Source: Furcasterigmium furcatum | Lineage: Eukaryota; Ascomycota; Sordariomycetes; Glomerellales; Plectosphaerellaceae | Assembly (NCBI GenBank): GCA_001599815.1 | Contig: BCIA01000008.1 | Location: 62,001 to 126,000 of the forward strand | Direction of reading: 5' to 3' | DNA length: 64,000 nt | Shown: positions 45,288-59,900 of the stretch, one piece after another | How the letters are laid out: each line of letters starts with the position of its first letter | Numbering within the stretch: position 1 is the first letter of the stretch | Notes under the pieces: generated by a model | Told to the model about the DNA's origin: nothing | Database searches by the model: none | The model's input: only the letters and a program-made list of their open reading frames with translations | Made by a program: the position numbers and the translations under genes

Positions 45288-47082
45288 ATGCCGATACGGA
45301 TTCCTAAGAGGGTCTGGGCAGAGCATCGCGAGCTCATCGAGCTCCTCTACCAGAGCAACCCCCTTCTCGAGGTGATCAGAATCATGGCGGAGGAGCATGG
45401 ATTTGAGGCTGAGTATGCCATCGGGCTGCGAGCTCATGCCGGTGGTTCACCTGCTGACAGAAAATAGAAAACGGCAGTACGTCTATCGCCTAGAGCAATG
45501 GGGGGTTAGGAAGTACAACGTCAACAAGCCACCCGGGGAAAATTCACCTCAGGAGAATGCGAAGTATGAGGAGGACGATGATGACGACGACGAAGACGCC
45601 GAAATGGACAACAATGACCTCGCTCCGCCGGCAGTTCACCTGAACAACCAGCCCTCGCCCTTCAGCGATGGTCAGTCGTCGGCATCTCGTGGCGAGTACC
45701 GCATCGGTACCCCGAGCCGCATCGTCCAGGACAGTCAAGCCTGGTACGAAGGACAGCGTGAGCGGTTGGACCTCATGCTAGCCGTACCCAACAACGCCGT
45801 CGCATCGGAGAAGTGTTTGCGTCTGTGGCACACCTTGCCTGGTGACATTCGAGCTGGGGCCCTTGGCCAGTATGTTCTCTCGGCGTGCATCAGACTGGGC
45901 GTCGGGTACCCAGCCATCGACCTCCACCAGGCCCTCAGCGAGATCCAGCCTCGAGCAAGCAGTTTTGCCGACCGTCTGCGCCTCAGCCTGCTCCTGCATT
46001 TCCTCCAGCTCCCTGGTGCGCCGACCACGGCAACGATGTGCAGCAACTTCGACCGCTTCCTGAAGCAACCCGAGCCGCGCCTTGACCTAGTTCTACTCAT
46101 CACACGGTTTGCCTCACAGCACCTGGCTCACCACGAGCAGCCCGGCACCGGTGGACCAAGCCGCCACCCGCGTACGGTTCGTCGCAGGGATGAGATAGTG
46201 CACGCCTGCGTTTCCAAGCTAGTGAAGCATGGCGAGGCCACGAAGATCCTGCGCGGCCTCATCGGGTGGTGTCAGGTGATTTACGCCACAACTGGGGACA
46301 CAAGCTATCTCGACATGCCGAGTCACTGCTTGACCGAAGAACAGACTCGGCAACTATCCATTGCCGAAGTGACGTGCTACCTTGCGAAGCGTCTGCTCTG
46401 CGAGCCAAACGACATGCTCCCATCCTGGCCGCAGGTCTCCGAGTCCCGCCTCGGCATCTCGCGCATCACCTGTGCGGCCACGATCACCCGCATGGCGTCG
46501 AATTACTGCCAGCGCCAGCTCGGCTATACCACGTTCACTGCCTACCAGCAAGTCGACTGCGGTGCCACTGGGTTGCTTCAGGCCGACCCCCGCACCCTTT
46601 GGAGCATGTTCCTCGATGCTCTGCTTGAAGCCGAAGCTCCTTCGATGGCACCCTTTTCTCATACGTTCGACCACTCGTCCACGAGCCGCTATGGACAAGG
46701 CGGGTCGCTTTCTCCCATGGACAATTACACCTTCTTCAACAACCTCAACATGGGAGTGCAGTCTTTTGTCTGTAACCATCTGGCCCCGGAGTCATGCGAG
46801 GTCGACCTGGAACGGCTGTCGCCGTCTTGCCCAGAGCTGGACGGCACGGGGGCCGCTTCCCACCAGGGCAGCCACAGCCCGGTGACGCCGATGCAGTATC
46901 CTGTCTACTCACACAATCCCGGCGTGGGATTCGATGATGCGAACGACATGGCTTCATTCTCCCACATTGCCCAGGATGTTGATCTGGGAGGTATGTACGA
47001 CCAGGATTACTGCGATATCGACCTGACTGCCTTGGATCCAGGCGACACCAACCTCCCTGACCCGAGCCACTACGCCGGGTAG
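45288..47082 (+). CDS. Clr5-domain protein
   Basis: Exons 45288-45412 and 45468-47082 (55-bp intron, branch GCTGAC); 579 aa. The N-terminal Clr5 domain (about residues 1-60) reads IPKRVWAEHRELIELLYQSN, LEVIRIMAEEHGF and, completed by the intron, KRQYVYRLEQWGVRKYN. This is the pattern of a DNA-binding-like module named after fission yeast Clr5. It is followed by an extremely acidic run (EEDDDDDDEDAEMDNND) and a long C-terminal part without a domain I recognise, including Ser/Pro-rich and Asp-rich ends. Many Pezizomycotina carry several such proteins, and few have known roles. A nuclear, possibly regulatory function is inferred. The upstream frame is open, but 45288 is the ATG directly before the domain. 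Confidence 0.85.
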
Positions 47083-47962
47083 GCGGCACTTCCATGTGGC
47101 CACACTCATACGTTTCACAAACTCTCTGGGGGACATCCCGGGGCGAAGAGGGCCTTCCCTCACTCGATCGACCAGCTGCTTACGATGCCCACGATCTCAT
47201 TTCATCTCCTTTGTATACGGGTGAACAGAATGACCCTTCCCCCTTTTGCTTGGCGACGTTTCTTTGGCTTGACGAGACATGGCAGCGGTTGAGCGATCAC
47301 GATGACATGATACATGACACCCCGGCGATCCTGTTGCGCGAGCGAAGTTGTAGACCGAGAAGCGGCTGAAGGCACGGGCGAATTCTTCACATCGCATGGA
47401 AGCGGGACATATCTGCGCGGGGCACGCGGGAATAGAGGGGGTGACTTGAGATTCCTGCGCCTCGCGCATATGTGTCCGGCCTTCCGAGTTTTGTGCGATT
47501 TGGGACTGTATTGCCATTCTTCTTGCTCTAGTGTCACGGCCTGTTCGTATAGTTACTTCTCCTTAAACTATCTAGGTATAAATATGAATCTGAAGCTTCA
47601 TCTGGCGCTACGAGAGGTAAATTCGAGCCCTTGGCATGACATTAGCTCGTCTCAAGTCAGCATTTTAGCATTAATATAGCACCTGATTCTGATTCAATAG
47701 ACCGTCCAGACAATCACAACGCAGCAGGCCATCTTCGCAAGAATTGTTAAAGTGCGTGTCGCATTGCTGCAATGGGTATCGGCGTCGACCAAATCGTAAT
47801 AAAACATCGAAGCGGACGGCCATGCCCCCGTGCCGGAACCACTCGTGAAGAAAAGCAAACCGCAATGCAATGGAACATGCTCTGTACATGAGAAAGAAAA
47901 CAATGTGTGGCCTACTCCTCACACGGGACGTGGCCATCTTGATGCCCGCACCCTCCCGCCCC
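47083..47962. other. Convergent 3' intergenic region
   Basis: About 880 bp between the stops of the Clr5-domain gene and the dynein heavy chain gene. Presumed 3' UTRs; an AT-richer segment lies at 47560-47700. No gene seen. Confidence 0.6.
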
Positions 47963-50900
47963 TCAAGCCTCCGCCATCAGCTGCTCTCCCTCATCCAGCA
48001 TATCCATCACCTTCTTCAGGTTCCCAATCATGCTCCTCCCCAGCCCGACGAGCAGCAGCTTCTCCGCGTTGGCCGGCAGGCCCAGGTACGTCGGGGGCTC
48101 GCGCTCAGGTAGCTTGTGGATCCACCCCATAAAGTCCTGCATGGACGTGCCGGACGGGACGACGAGGCTGCCCTCCTCGGTGCCCTCGGGGCCCTCGACG
48201 AGTTTATGGCCAATGTCGTACGCGGTGGGCGTCAGGAAGGTCTCTACCAGCTCGTTGAGGCGCTTGAAGTCGCCCTCGTTGTCGATCTTGCCGCCGTACG
48301 TCTCCGTCACGAGGTACCGGATCATGTCCCAGGGGATGCTCTGCGGGTTGATGTTCGTGCGTGTGCCGGCGACGTTCTCAACCCACGTGTCGATGATGAA
48401 GGCGGAACATTCGTACTGGAAAAGTCATTAGCAAAGAAAAGGTACGGCGGTTCATGATACTTACATCGCTGTCGTTGAACTCCCAGAAGCCCTTCCAGCC
48501 CAGGTTCGGGGCGTACCGCAGCCGCTCCTGGACGACGGCGTGCAGGAAACTGAGGAGCAGGTAGAGCCTCGTGCGCTCGACGGGGCTCTTGACCGACCGC
48601 GTCGACAAGGAGGACATGGAGTCCTTCATGTTGGCCCTCACGCCGGCGGGCTGCTCGTACATCAGCACGCGGGAGGCGCGGAGGAGGTTGACGGGGATCT
48701 TGGGGCTCGACTCCATCGAGAGGAACAGGCGGAAGTCGGAGTGCGGGTTCAGGGCCTCCATGCGCTTCTCGAGGCTCTGCAGCCACGTAGGCGCCAGGTG
48801 AACGTTCTTGACCAGGACCCACGAGCCGGTTTGCGCGGCGTTGCTGATGGCCTTGTCGGCGCTCGCCAGTCCTTCGTTGGAGCCCATGGCGATGTTGGTG
48901 CACCTGACCTGCATGCGCTCGACGAGGTTGTCGACCTTGTAGCTGGCGTCGAAGCCGGGGTTGGAAACGAGCGAGATCGGCCTGGTGGCGGGGACCTGCG
49001 TGACGGTCTCCCTCAGGTCCTCCATGACGTCGGTCAGTTCGGGGCCGAACACCAGCGTGACGAAGCGCTCGGCTGCGGGAACGAATCGATCCAGTCGGAA
49101 GAGCTTGATGAGCAGGAGGGAGATGAGCGCCTTGTCGTTCTCGGAGGTCGCGTCATCCCAGACCTTGGGAACGAAGTTTTCGGCAAGCTCCTCCGACAAG
49201 AACTTATCCCAGTCGGCCGAGGGGGCCCTATCCAGCTTGTCCTTGAGAGCCGTGAAGTGTCCGGCCCTGGCGAACGTCTCCTCGCGTGCGTCCTTTTCGG
49301 TGGAGAGATCCCTGCCCTCGACGCGCTTGTCGAGGATGACGTCGATCAGGCTCTTGTCCATGGGGTATGGCGATGCCTGCACGAGCAGCATTGCGAGCGT
49401 GATGCGGTCCTTCTGCAGGAGACCAAGGGACGTTCGCTTGTAAGCGGAAATGAACAAGTCCTTGACGATAACGTCCCGTCGAACATTGTGGTTGGTCTCG
49501 TTGACGAGCTTGGCATTGCCGTGGAGGACCGAGTGGAAGATGTCCAGGAAGTATTGCAGGGAGAACTGGTAGAAGTGGTTGAGGTAGTGCAGCTGCTCCA
49601 GAACCGCAAAGACGGTGCTGCAGGAGCGGGCGATGATGCTGTACTGGTTGGTGATCTCCTCGACTTCCGCCATGACGCCCTCGGTGTTGTTCATCTTGTC
49701 CGAGATCTCCGCGGCTTCCGTTTTGAGCGTCTCGAGCGTCTCAATGACGTTGTCGTCATCGAGAATGTTGCCCCGAGATTCGTTGAGCGCCTGCAGAAGA
49801 CGCTTCTCGAGCTGGCGGAGATGCACCTTGAACTCGCCCTGGAGCTTGATGAGGTTCGAGCGGCGCTCATCAACATCGGGACGCTCGGCCTTGAGCACGT
49901 CGTTGAGGGACTGGGTCTGAAGACTGCTCTGGGTGACGGTAAAGTTGACAAACGTCGTCCGACTGCAGATGTCGGGGGCGAAGGTGGCAGACGGGTCGCG
50001 GGTGGAGAGGTACAGCTTGAAGGCAGGCGAGAAATCGATCTCCTGCTTTCCGAGCTGAATGAGGGTGCGGCCGCCCGTCTTCTGGTACTCCTTGTTCAGC
50101 ACATGATTGAGGATCGGGTCCAGGTGCTCGGCATCCTGGATGAGGATCGGGTTGCCGAAACGAAGCGAGCTTTCAAGCTGCTTGGTGAACGAGTCGTCGA
50201 GGAAGCTGGTGACGGTAAGACGACGGTCCTTGCTCTCCTTCTGCAGGAACTCCGTGATACGTCCAGACGGGTCGATGATGAGCGGGTAGCGGTTGTATCT
50301 CTTGAGGATGATGGCGTTCTCGGTGCAGAGGTCGTCGACAGGCAAGCTGTTCTCTTGCCAGCCGAGTCGCTCGTCGGCCGTGGAGAGGTACTCCGTGACA
50401 GGGTTGAGCTGCTTGTACTGGATGCCGGAGAGGTGAAGCTGATGCAGCCAATCGTCCATCATGGACTTGCGGAAGGTCTGGTCGTAGAGGCCGCTGTATG
50501 CGAGGAACGCTGCCGCGACAATGACATCGCCCACGAGGGTGCTGATCTGGGTCTCGAACGACTTGCTTCCCTCTTCCCAGCGCACCCTCTCCGAGGACAG
50601 GCTGTCCAGGAGCCTGACACTGCGATCGACCTTGAACTGGACGCGCGACATCTCGGACTTGATGGCTTGCGTCTCGCTGATGAGCGCGGCATATTCGGTC
50701 TTGTAGGTGGCAATGCTCGACTCGAGGGCGCTGATGGTGTTCTCCACAGCCTTGGCCTCGGCCTTGGTCTGCAGGGCCTGCTCCTCGAGCTGCTCGACCT
50801 CGTTCCTCAACGGACCGACGCGGTCGAGAATCTCGGAATAGGTGACCTGGGCCTCAACCCACTGGACGAGGGGGCCGCAGGCTTTACTGGCGCGGTTGAC

Positions 50901-53900
50901 TTTATCAAAGGTAAAGTCCGGGTTTGACAAGAAATCGTTGCGCATCTTGACGCGAAGAGATTTGGTCATCATCTTCTCGTTGTTGAAGTTGACGATGCTG
51001 GCGATGAAGTCATCTTTGCGGACCACGGACTGGATGGCCTTCCAGTCGTTGACCTTGTGGCCCAGCAGAGCGCAGACCGAGTCGAGGGCGAGCCTGACAC
51101 CCGAGGGGGGGTTGCCCATGGAGCGCACTTCCGTGAGATGCTGGCGCTTGATGTTGCTGACGCTGGCCTTGGCTTCCTCGACGGCAGGCTCGGCCCTGGC
51201 TAGATCCTCCAGGACGATCTTCTTGCGCGATGCCACCTCGGATTCCTGCTTCTCCAGGGCGGCTTGGATCTCCAGGGAGGCATGCTTGCGCTGCTCGGCC
51301 TCTCGCTGGTCTGCCACCATGCGCTGCAGCTTCTCGTTGGCCTCGGCGTCCTTGTTCTCGAGCTGGGCCTTCTTCTCGGCAAGGCTGACACGTAGGTCGC
51401 GAACCTTGTCCACGGTGTCCCGCAGCTTCTCGAGACCGACGTTGAGATGGCGCTGCTGCTCCTCGAGATCCTCGCGCTTCTCGGTGTAAAGCTTGACGTA
51501 CTGATCAACGAAATCGAGGAAATGCCTCGGGGTGAGGAAGGTGACCTTGCCCTGCTGCTTCTGGAGCTTGGAATTGAAGCGCTGCAGCGAGTAGTGGATG
51601 TAGACCATCGAGTTGACGATGGTTTCGCGGTGCGTCGGGGGCAAGTTGAGGCCGCGGTAGGCGACGGGAATGGTATCAGGGGCCAGGAAGTTGGGTCGGT
51701 CCAGATCGATCGAGCTTGTGAGCTCACGGCCAACCTGGAATAGAGCCTGGTCAGACCAGTCACCGAACCAGTTAAGGACGCAGCGGTTGAAGAGGGCGGG
51801 ACTGGTAGCAGCCTTCGAACCCAGGCCATCCTCCGGCGGGTTCATGGTGAAGACGACGTGGAGGTTCTTCACAATCTGCTGAGTGAACCACTTGTACAGC
51901 TCCTCCTGAGAGTCGAGATGAAGGTTCTGCCGCTGAGCGCCCTCCTTGCAAGCTGTCATGAGGGCGGCAAAGTCGTCGCCCTCGAACAGGCCAGGCACTT
52001 CGGCATTGGCAAGCAGAGTGTTCATCCTCTCGAGGAAGCCAGAGTCGAGAACGTTGGACTCGTCCATGATGAAGCAGATCTTCTCCCCCTTGCAGCCGCA
52101 GCGGCGCAGGACATCTCGCAGGTCGTCGTCGAAATCTTCCGCGGAGTATTTGCCATGGACCTTGATCTGGAAGACCTTGAGGCCGTTCATCCACGCCACA
52201 AAGCGGGAGAGCGTAGTCTTGCCACTGCCGCTGACACCAATGAGAATAAGATGACCCTGGGGCTGGCGGAAGACACGGTCGATGCGGAGAACGTGCTCCA
52301 GCACATCGTTGAACAGGATGAGCGGCACATCCACCTCTTCCTCGCAGAAAGTCTTGAGTCGGGCCTTGACGAAGTCGCGGAGAGCCTCGCGGTCCACCGG
52401 GATATAATTCTTCGAGAGCCAGTTGGAGAACAGGATTGGGCCGCCGAGGGCTTCCCGCTCGTCGATGGAGGGGAAGAACTCCGTGGCGATCCTCCGCACA
52501 GCCTCGTCCGTCCACTGGCGCTCGTCTTCCGCGACGAGACGATCCTGGAAGAGGCGCAGGGCTTCATGGGCCCAGATGCGGATCAGGCCTTCAAGGGACA
52601 ACGTTTCGAGAGGGCGAATCGCCTCGTAGATGCCACGGGCCCAGCGCGTCAGCTCACGAGGACTGTAGACGTAGTGCGGCTGGATCTTGGGCGTGAAGCG
52701 TTGCTGGGACTCCAGATAGAACTTGACCATCGCATGGGTGAGCTGATCGGCGTAGCCGCGCAGCGTCGGGATGATCTTGAGCACTGCCGAGTTGAATGTG
52801 CCGTAAATCTGCTCCAGAGACGTCTTGCCGGGATAATCGACCATGATGAGGGGGGCGTGCCTGAGGAACCTCGCGCCCAGGGGCGTACGTCCAGCGTCGG
52901 TGGGCGGGTTGCACGCGCCCACGAACTGAATCCTGTCAAGAGTAACCCATGCCTTGTCCGAGGTCCTCCAGAAACCGTTGTGCTCGACAAGCTGGCGCAA
53001 GAAGGAGATGGCGCGCTGTGTTCCGTACTTGTCGGGGGCGGGCAGGTTGATCTCGTCGCAGAAGATGACAAGCCATCTTCCGATCTGCGTCGGCGAGAGC
53101 ATGACCCCGTTGAGCGTCTTCTTGTACTCGCAGTATTGCTCAAAGGTCTTGATCAGGAGATCTGGCGTCGTGGCGCTGGAGAAGTTGAGGCCGACAACCT
53201 CCATGTTGGGCAGCTTGCGGAGGGCGCTGAAGAGCGTCATCGTCTTACCCGAACCGGGCGGGCCGCAAAGGAGCAGAGGCTTGTGCTCGGCCAGCCACGA
53301 GTAGAGGACGTCTTCATGACGGACCGTGTCAAGCGTGGGAATAACCACATCGGTCTGGGTAACGGAGTGCGTGTTGACCTCGATCGAAGGAACCTGGTTC
53401 TGCCAGGGCGCCCACTCGGCTTTCGGGAGGGTGACATCGAAATCAATGAGAGAGCTGCTGCCGTCCAGAGGCGGGGAGCCGAAGCTAGCCAGACCAGACA
53501 CGGCGTCGCCGAATGCTTTGCGATCGTTGAGCGGGCAGTCTCCGGTAAGGGCCCATACCAGTGCCAGCAGAAGCTTCTTCGAAACATACGCCTCGACCTG
53601 CTCCGGGTCCAAGGGGAAATCGACGTGCTGGGCGTTGTACTCGATCATGTCGCGGACAGCCTTGTTCAGGAGAGAGAAGAGCGTGTTCAGCACTCGGGCG
53701 ACTGTGAAGTCCATGATGTGGTTGTAGCCCTGGGCCTGGTCGAGCGCCGCCAACATGAAGTCGTCGCCCGTGAGATGGGCATTGAGAAGGTCGGCGGCCT
53801 GCGACTGCAGGGCCAGCGCCTTCGCGGGGCTCTGGACATTCGCGACGCTGTCTTCGTCAAAGTCTTCGAATGCCTTGCTGCGCAGGGTCTCGAGATAGTG

Positions 53901-56900
53901 CTCGACCATCATGCCGGGCGAGACGGTGTCCTCGCTGAACCACACCATACCGCAACGACTGACCGTGGCGAGAGTGGCGTACTTCAGGGTCTCGACCTCG
54001 AACATGATGCGCACGTTGGACGGAAGGTTGAGGCGCTCTCCGTTCGGCAGGGTGAGCAGCTTGTTGTCGTCCAGGACACTGTTCAGGTTCTCAACCCACT
54101 CGGGGTCGACGTCGCCGTCGAAGACGATCCAGTGGCGCTTGGAGTCCTCGCCACGCAGGTTATCGACGATCTTGCGAAGGATACTAGTGAAGAGACCGTC
54201 CGTCCACTCGCGGGTGGTGGAGTCGAGGTTTCCGTAGAGGGCCTCCTTGGACATGACCTTGGAGTCGATGACGTGGTGAACTCCCTCGACGCCTTGCACC
54301 TTCTGCAGGGCATCGAGCAAGATCTTCCAGGCGGCCGACTTGCCCGTGCCCGAATTTCCGACCATCATGACACCGTGGTGGATGTTCTGGATCTGGTAGA
54401 GCTGCAAGACCTTGGTCATCCAGACATCATTGACGACAAGCTGCCGCTCGGCGGCCAGCTCGCGAATGGCGGCCTCCAGCTCGTGTAGGTTGGCGGGGAC
54501 GTAGTTGACGCCGGGGAAGCAGTCGCTCTCAACGGTCGTCATGATCTCGACGTCGGACTTGATCAGCTTGGGCGCGATCGTCTCGCGGATGCTCTGCACG
54601 ATGATCTCTGGCTCGACAAGCTCCTCCGCTCCAAGGCTGCCGTCGCCCTCAGTCAGCCTGGCGCGCTTGAGACCACCGGAGCTGACGAGGACGCTCTTGA
54701 GCGCACGAAGTCCAAAGTCGTAGTGGGCTTGCTTCGACAACCTGCCGGCGCACTGGTCGAAGAAGGGCACGGTCTGCTTCGAGAGCGACTTGGCCTGGTT
54801 GAAGCCCTGAGAGTAGAGCATGACTTCGGCAATGAGCTCCTTGTCGGGCTTGGACATGGCGACGCTGCGGAACAGCTTCTTCAGGTTGTCCGGAAGATTG
54901 GAACGGCCGGCATAGCCGGGGTTCATGGTGATGAAGATGCCGGTGTTGATGTTGACGCGAAGCTGGCGACCTACGAGCTCGATCTGGGCCTTTTCGTCCT
55001 CGGCGCCCTGCTTGAGACCAAGCTGAATGTTCTGGATTTGCTGAGACACGGCAGACAAGATTCTCTCCTCGAGACGGTTGAACTCGTCGAAGCATCCCCA
55101 GGCGCCGACCTGGCAGATACCGAGGAAGATGCGGCCCATGGCTTGGAAGTCAAAGGTGTCGTCGCAGCAGAAGACGAGCGTGAAGCGGCCGAGCTGGACG
55201 CCCAGTGCTTTGACTGACTCCGTCTTACCAGTACCGGCTGGACCGTAAGGCGAGCCGCCAAGACGCTGGCAGAGGGCCTGAGTGAGCGTCAGGAAACACC
55301 TGTCCGTGAGGGGTGTCCTGACGAGACGTTCGGGCACGCCCAGGTATTCGAAGCCATAGTTGAGCTTGGCGTTGGCCATCTTGATGTGGAGGCGCTGCAG
55401 GAAATCGCCCTCGGGGTTGTAGACGTAGCGCATCTGAAGGAGCCAGAGATAATGTGTTGGCGAGCTGGCGTTGAGCTTGGAGAGCTTCTCGATGCAGTCG
55501 CGCTGATGGACGCATTCCGTGATGAGCTGTTCGCACTTCTTGCGCTGGATGACTTCCAGGTCGCCGAGAACCGTGTCGGCGAGGTGTCGGAGGACCTGGA
55601 CTTCGCGCTCGAAGAGCGACTGGAGCGTCGAGCCACCGTCCGCAAGCGACGCCTCAACCGCGGTCGACCACACAACCTGCGTTGCGAGCACCACAATCTG
55701 GCTCGGGAAAGCGTTCATAAAGTCGATCAGAGTAGACCTCTCAATCTTGTCCGACTCGAAGATGGGCGTGTAGTACTCGACAGCCTCGGCCAGGAGCTCC
55801 GCCAGCGTGGCCTTCATGCCATTCTCCAGGAGCGCGAGCCAGTCGTTGATGCGGGGGGTTTTGGCCAGGGAGATCTCCTTCTTGAGCCTGACGGCTTCGC
55901 CCTCCTTCGAGGTGAATCCCGAGATGATCGTCTCGTCATCCATGATCAGCCCTGAGAGACCCGCGAACATCTTCTTGAAGTGTTTGGCAATCCTCAGCGT
56001 ATCGTTGCTGTTGCCGATCATTTCGAGCAGGTCCTCGTCGCCGACGAAGTAGAAGCGGGGGAAGGACACGCGCTCCTTTTCGAGATACTCGCCAAGCGCC
56101 TTCTGGATCTTGTTGAGGAGCTCGGCGAGGCGTTCAAGCGACTTCTGAACGTTGGGGATGCCGAGGACGTCGAGGACGTAAGGCTGCTTGTAGACCTTCT
56201 TCATCACCGTGGAGAATTCGCTATTGATATTCTGGAACCGAGAGGACTCGATGGGCAGAAGGTGCTTGATGTCGGCGTTGCCGGTGAAAACGCCTTCGAG
56301 GTACACCCATTGGCGCTGGACGTCGATCCAGATATCGAAGAGGACATGGACTCGGTTCAGCTTGTCCTCCCAAGACGAGGCTTCCTCCTCGAACTCCTTG
56401 TAGTATGGCGAATGCTTCATGGCCTGGAGCGAGTTCAGATTCTCGCTGCACTTGGCAAAGAGGTCGTCCCAGCCGCGGATGAGACGGCACTTGTTCTGGT
56501 AGTTGACAAGCTCCAGTGCGTAATTGCTCCAGGTCTCCCTGACCTGCTTCAGGAACTCCTCCAGGGCCATCTCGCCCTGGGCCTGCGCGATGATGTCCTT
56601 GACGACGACTTCGGTGGCCACGAGGTTAAGATCCCAAACGTCTCCAAGCGTCATCGACACGGGCGAGTACCGCTTGCCCGGCTTGATCTGCTTGTAGATC
56701 TTGGTCCAATGACGGTCGCGGATGGCCTCCGACTTGAGATCCGATAGGAGAGAGTTGACCTTGAGATAGCCACGCAGAATCGACTGCACGTGCTCGAAAG
56801 CAGCGTACTGCCTCATGCGACTCGGCATATCCTTGGTGCTCTTGATGAGATCGTCGATCTTGGATCGGACCTTTCTGGGCTGCACGGCAGTCCAGAGGGT

Positions 56901-59900
56901 CTCCTTGGTCTCATTAAGGCTTGCCCAGATGGTCGAGAGGTTGGACCAAACGGACTGGAAGTCGTGAACTTCTTCGAGGATGGTGGCGAGGGTGTTGTCC
57001 ACCGAAGCGGGGAGATCCAGCGCCTCCTTCGCTTTGGCCACGAGTTCGGACTCCGTCTGCAGCCCCGTGATCTTCGCCTCGAAGGACGAGAGGGTCGACG
57101 AGGCGTGGTCGGGCTTGATGGTGCCAGAAACGGGCTTCTCTTCGTTCCACTGAGACGTGATTTCGGCAATCTTGTCGTTGACCAACTTGTCCTCGGCGGT
57201 GATCTTGGCGCGAAGAGCATCCGTCTGGTCCGTGACGACCTTGAACTTCTTCTCCAGGATCTCGGTGAGCGACGCCCAAGAGTTGTCGATCTGCTCGATA
57301 TGCAGCCAGTCGTTGGGGAACTGGTAGCGCTGGCGCACAAGCGTGGACTGGCCCTGCCTGAACATGTCGATCTCAGGCGACCACGCCTTGACGTTGCGTT
57401 TGCAGTTCTGCACGGTGGTGATGAACTGCACAGCCTGTGCCGTCGAGGAAGCGTCCAGGCGCGGGCCCTCGAGCTCTCTGCGCGCCTTGTCGATGTCTGC
57501 ATGCACCTCGCGCATGCGGTTTCCGAGCCTGCTGGCGAACTTCATCAAGATCTCGTGCTGCCACTGGTCGTACTTGGCATTGACCCTGGTCTGGACCTGG
57601 TCGTAGTCGATGGTGGTGTGGCCGAACTGCCGGCTGACCTCCTGCGTGTCGAACGTCTGGCGTGTCTTGCGAATCTCCTGGAGAAGCTGCAACCACCTCG
57701 ACAGCTGGTCGCCGAGGACTTCGTAAACTTGCTCAGATTGGAGATCCCAGAGTGACTGGAACTGAAGCCACTTGTCGACATAGGCGCTCAGCTCGCGGAG
57801 CTTCTTCTCGACGGAAACATACACGCGGCTGAGAAGATCTGTACACTCGCCGGGCAGGTCATCGAAGCGGTGCTCCTCGGTTGTCGTGGTGGCCAGGGTC
57901 ATCTGGTAACGGGTAGCCTTGATCTTCTTCATGTTGCAGACGATGCCGAGCCAGTCATGAAGCTGGAGGAACCAGCTAGCCCTGGCGTACTCCAGAGGCG
58001 GGTCGAGGTAGATGACCTGGTTCCGCATCGTCAACTCATGGACCAGCCGCTTGATTGTGGGGCCTTCAGGCTTGCTCTCTTCCCCGTTCTCGTTGGTGGT
58101 CTTGCGGCGGCCATCATCGACATGGTCATCCTCGAAGGCCTGAATCCAGGCTTGGATGGCATGCTGCAGACGGGCGAGCAGGATTTCCTTGATCTTGGTG
58201 TTCGTGAACTCGACCCAATACGGCAGATTGACATACTGCTCCAGGTTCAGCTGATCGACAGCTGTCTGGATGATTTCCAAGCGCGACTGGAAGGCAGAGG
58301 CCTCGTAGGGGCAAGAAGACAGCTCAGACAGCGCCTTCTCGACCGTGCTGTGAATGGACACGAGAGTGGCGGTCTTGCTCTGCAGCAGCGAAGCGGCGGC
58401 CGCGAACTCGCGAATAAACAGGCTGTGCTTGCTCTCTGAGGCCCGAAAGCCGTACTCGACCGCCGCGGCGGCGGCAGGACCGAGAGTCCGTTCGTTCTTC
58501 GGGGTGAAGAACAATTCGTGGGTGTTGACGAAAGACTCCCACCGCAGCGGCACGCCCTTGGTGACCAGGGTGTACGTGTCGTTCCGGTAGCCGAAGAGCA
58601 GGACCGCCTCTTCGCCCATTCCGCCGATCTGACGAGTGATCTGGGAAAATGTGCGGACGCTCTCCATCAGGCTGACGGCAAAGGGGTACACGCGCTTCGC
58701 ATCTTTCGACACGGAATTAATGGAGTGCGGAACAGCGTACTCCTGCCAGATCAAGTTCCGAACCTCCTTGAACAGGGTGATGACCTGAGGGTCGAAGTTG
58801 ACCAGCAGCTCCAGGACCCCTCCGGCGGAGCGAATGCGGCGGATATCAAAAAGGAACCCGGAGATGGCGATCTGGCGCCTCTGCACCTCATTCAGCCACG
58901 ACTCGAAAATGGGCCGCGTGTTGAGCTTCTTTCTGAACAGGTTGCTCTCGTTCTCCAGCTTCTGACCTTCGGCATGGAGAGCCCATTCAGCGCCCAGAAC
59001 GTCCTCGACCTTCTTCATGTAACCGTCAAGCTGCAGCTCGATCTGGCGAGCCCAGATGATGGCGCCGGAGACGGGGGGCAGATCGCGTAGCTGGGCCATG
59101 GCGTGGGCTTCGGAATGGCCGTACTGCTGCTTGAAGCGCTCATGGAGGCCGTTGATGGCCTGCTTGACGTGTTCCATGAGCTGGTTCTGGTACTCGGCAA
59201 TGGCGCCCCTGATCTTGGGTCGAACGAAGAGGGCGTTGAACTTTGAAAAGACGCGGAACATTTCATTGGCGTTCTTGGCGGTCGCGAGGCGGTCTCGCAG
59301 CCTGGAGATGATGGAGTTCTCGACGCGGGATGTCCGCTCGTTGTAGAGGTTCTCGGCCCTGGCCCACCTGTCCGTTCCCTCGGCGGTGACGTCCAGGAGA
59401 TCGACATTGCGCAAGGCTTCCCATGCCTGCTTGACTTCCTCCACGGCGTCGACATCGCCCATCTCTTCCATGACGACAGCGCCGTTAGTGGCAGTCGTCT
59501 CGACGACACCGCTGACGGTGGCCTTGGGGCCAAGCACGTTGACAATGGTGCGCTGCAGCTGCTCGTGGTTGTCACGGAAGTTGGAGACGTAGGTCAGACG
59601 CGCCTGGAGCTCGGCATGCCTGGGATTGATCTTGATCGGGATGAACCGCTCGTTCCTCCTTCGGGTGACCTCACGAGCAACGTTCGTGAACTCCTTGATG
59701 TTGTCGTCCCAGGTCCGGAAAATTCTATCACAGGACTTCATGATGGACTTGAACTCCTGGTAGTCGAGGTTCACAAGCTCGGTGCCAGGCAGAAGCCGGT
59801 GCAGCACATCGTCCAAATCGGCGGAGATGGCTTCCACCAGGGGCAGAGCCCTTCGGATGGGGTACGGGCAGATCCTCAGCTTCTTGTTCAGGTGGCTGAA

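Noticed and set aside
48540..54488. Very long plus-strand open frames (795 and 876 codons) inside the dynein gene
   Set aside because: They lie antisense to well-conserved dynein motor sequence. They result from GC-rich third positions and show only low-complexity, charge-biased composition.
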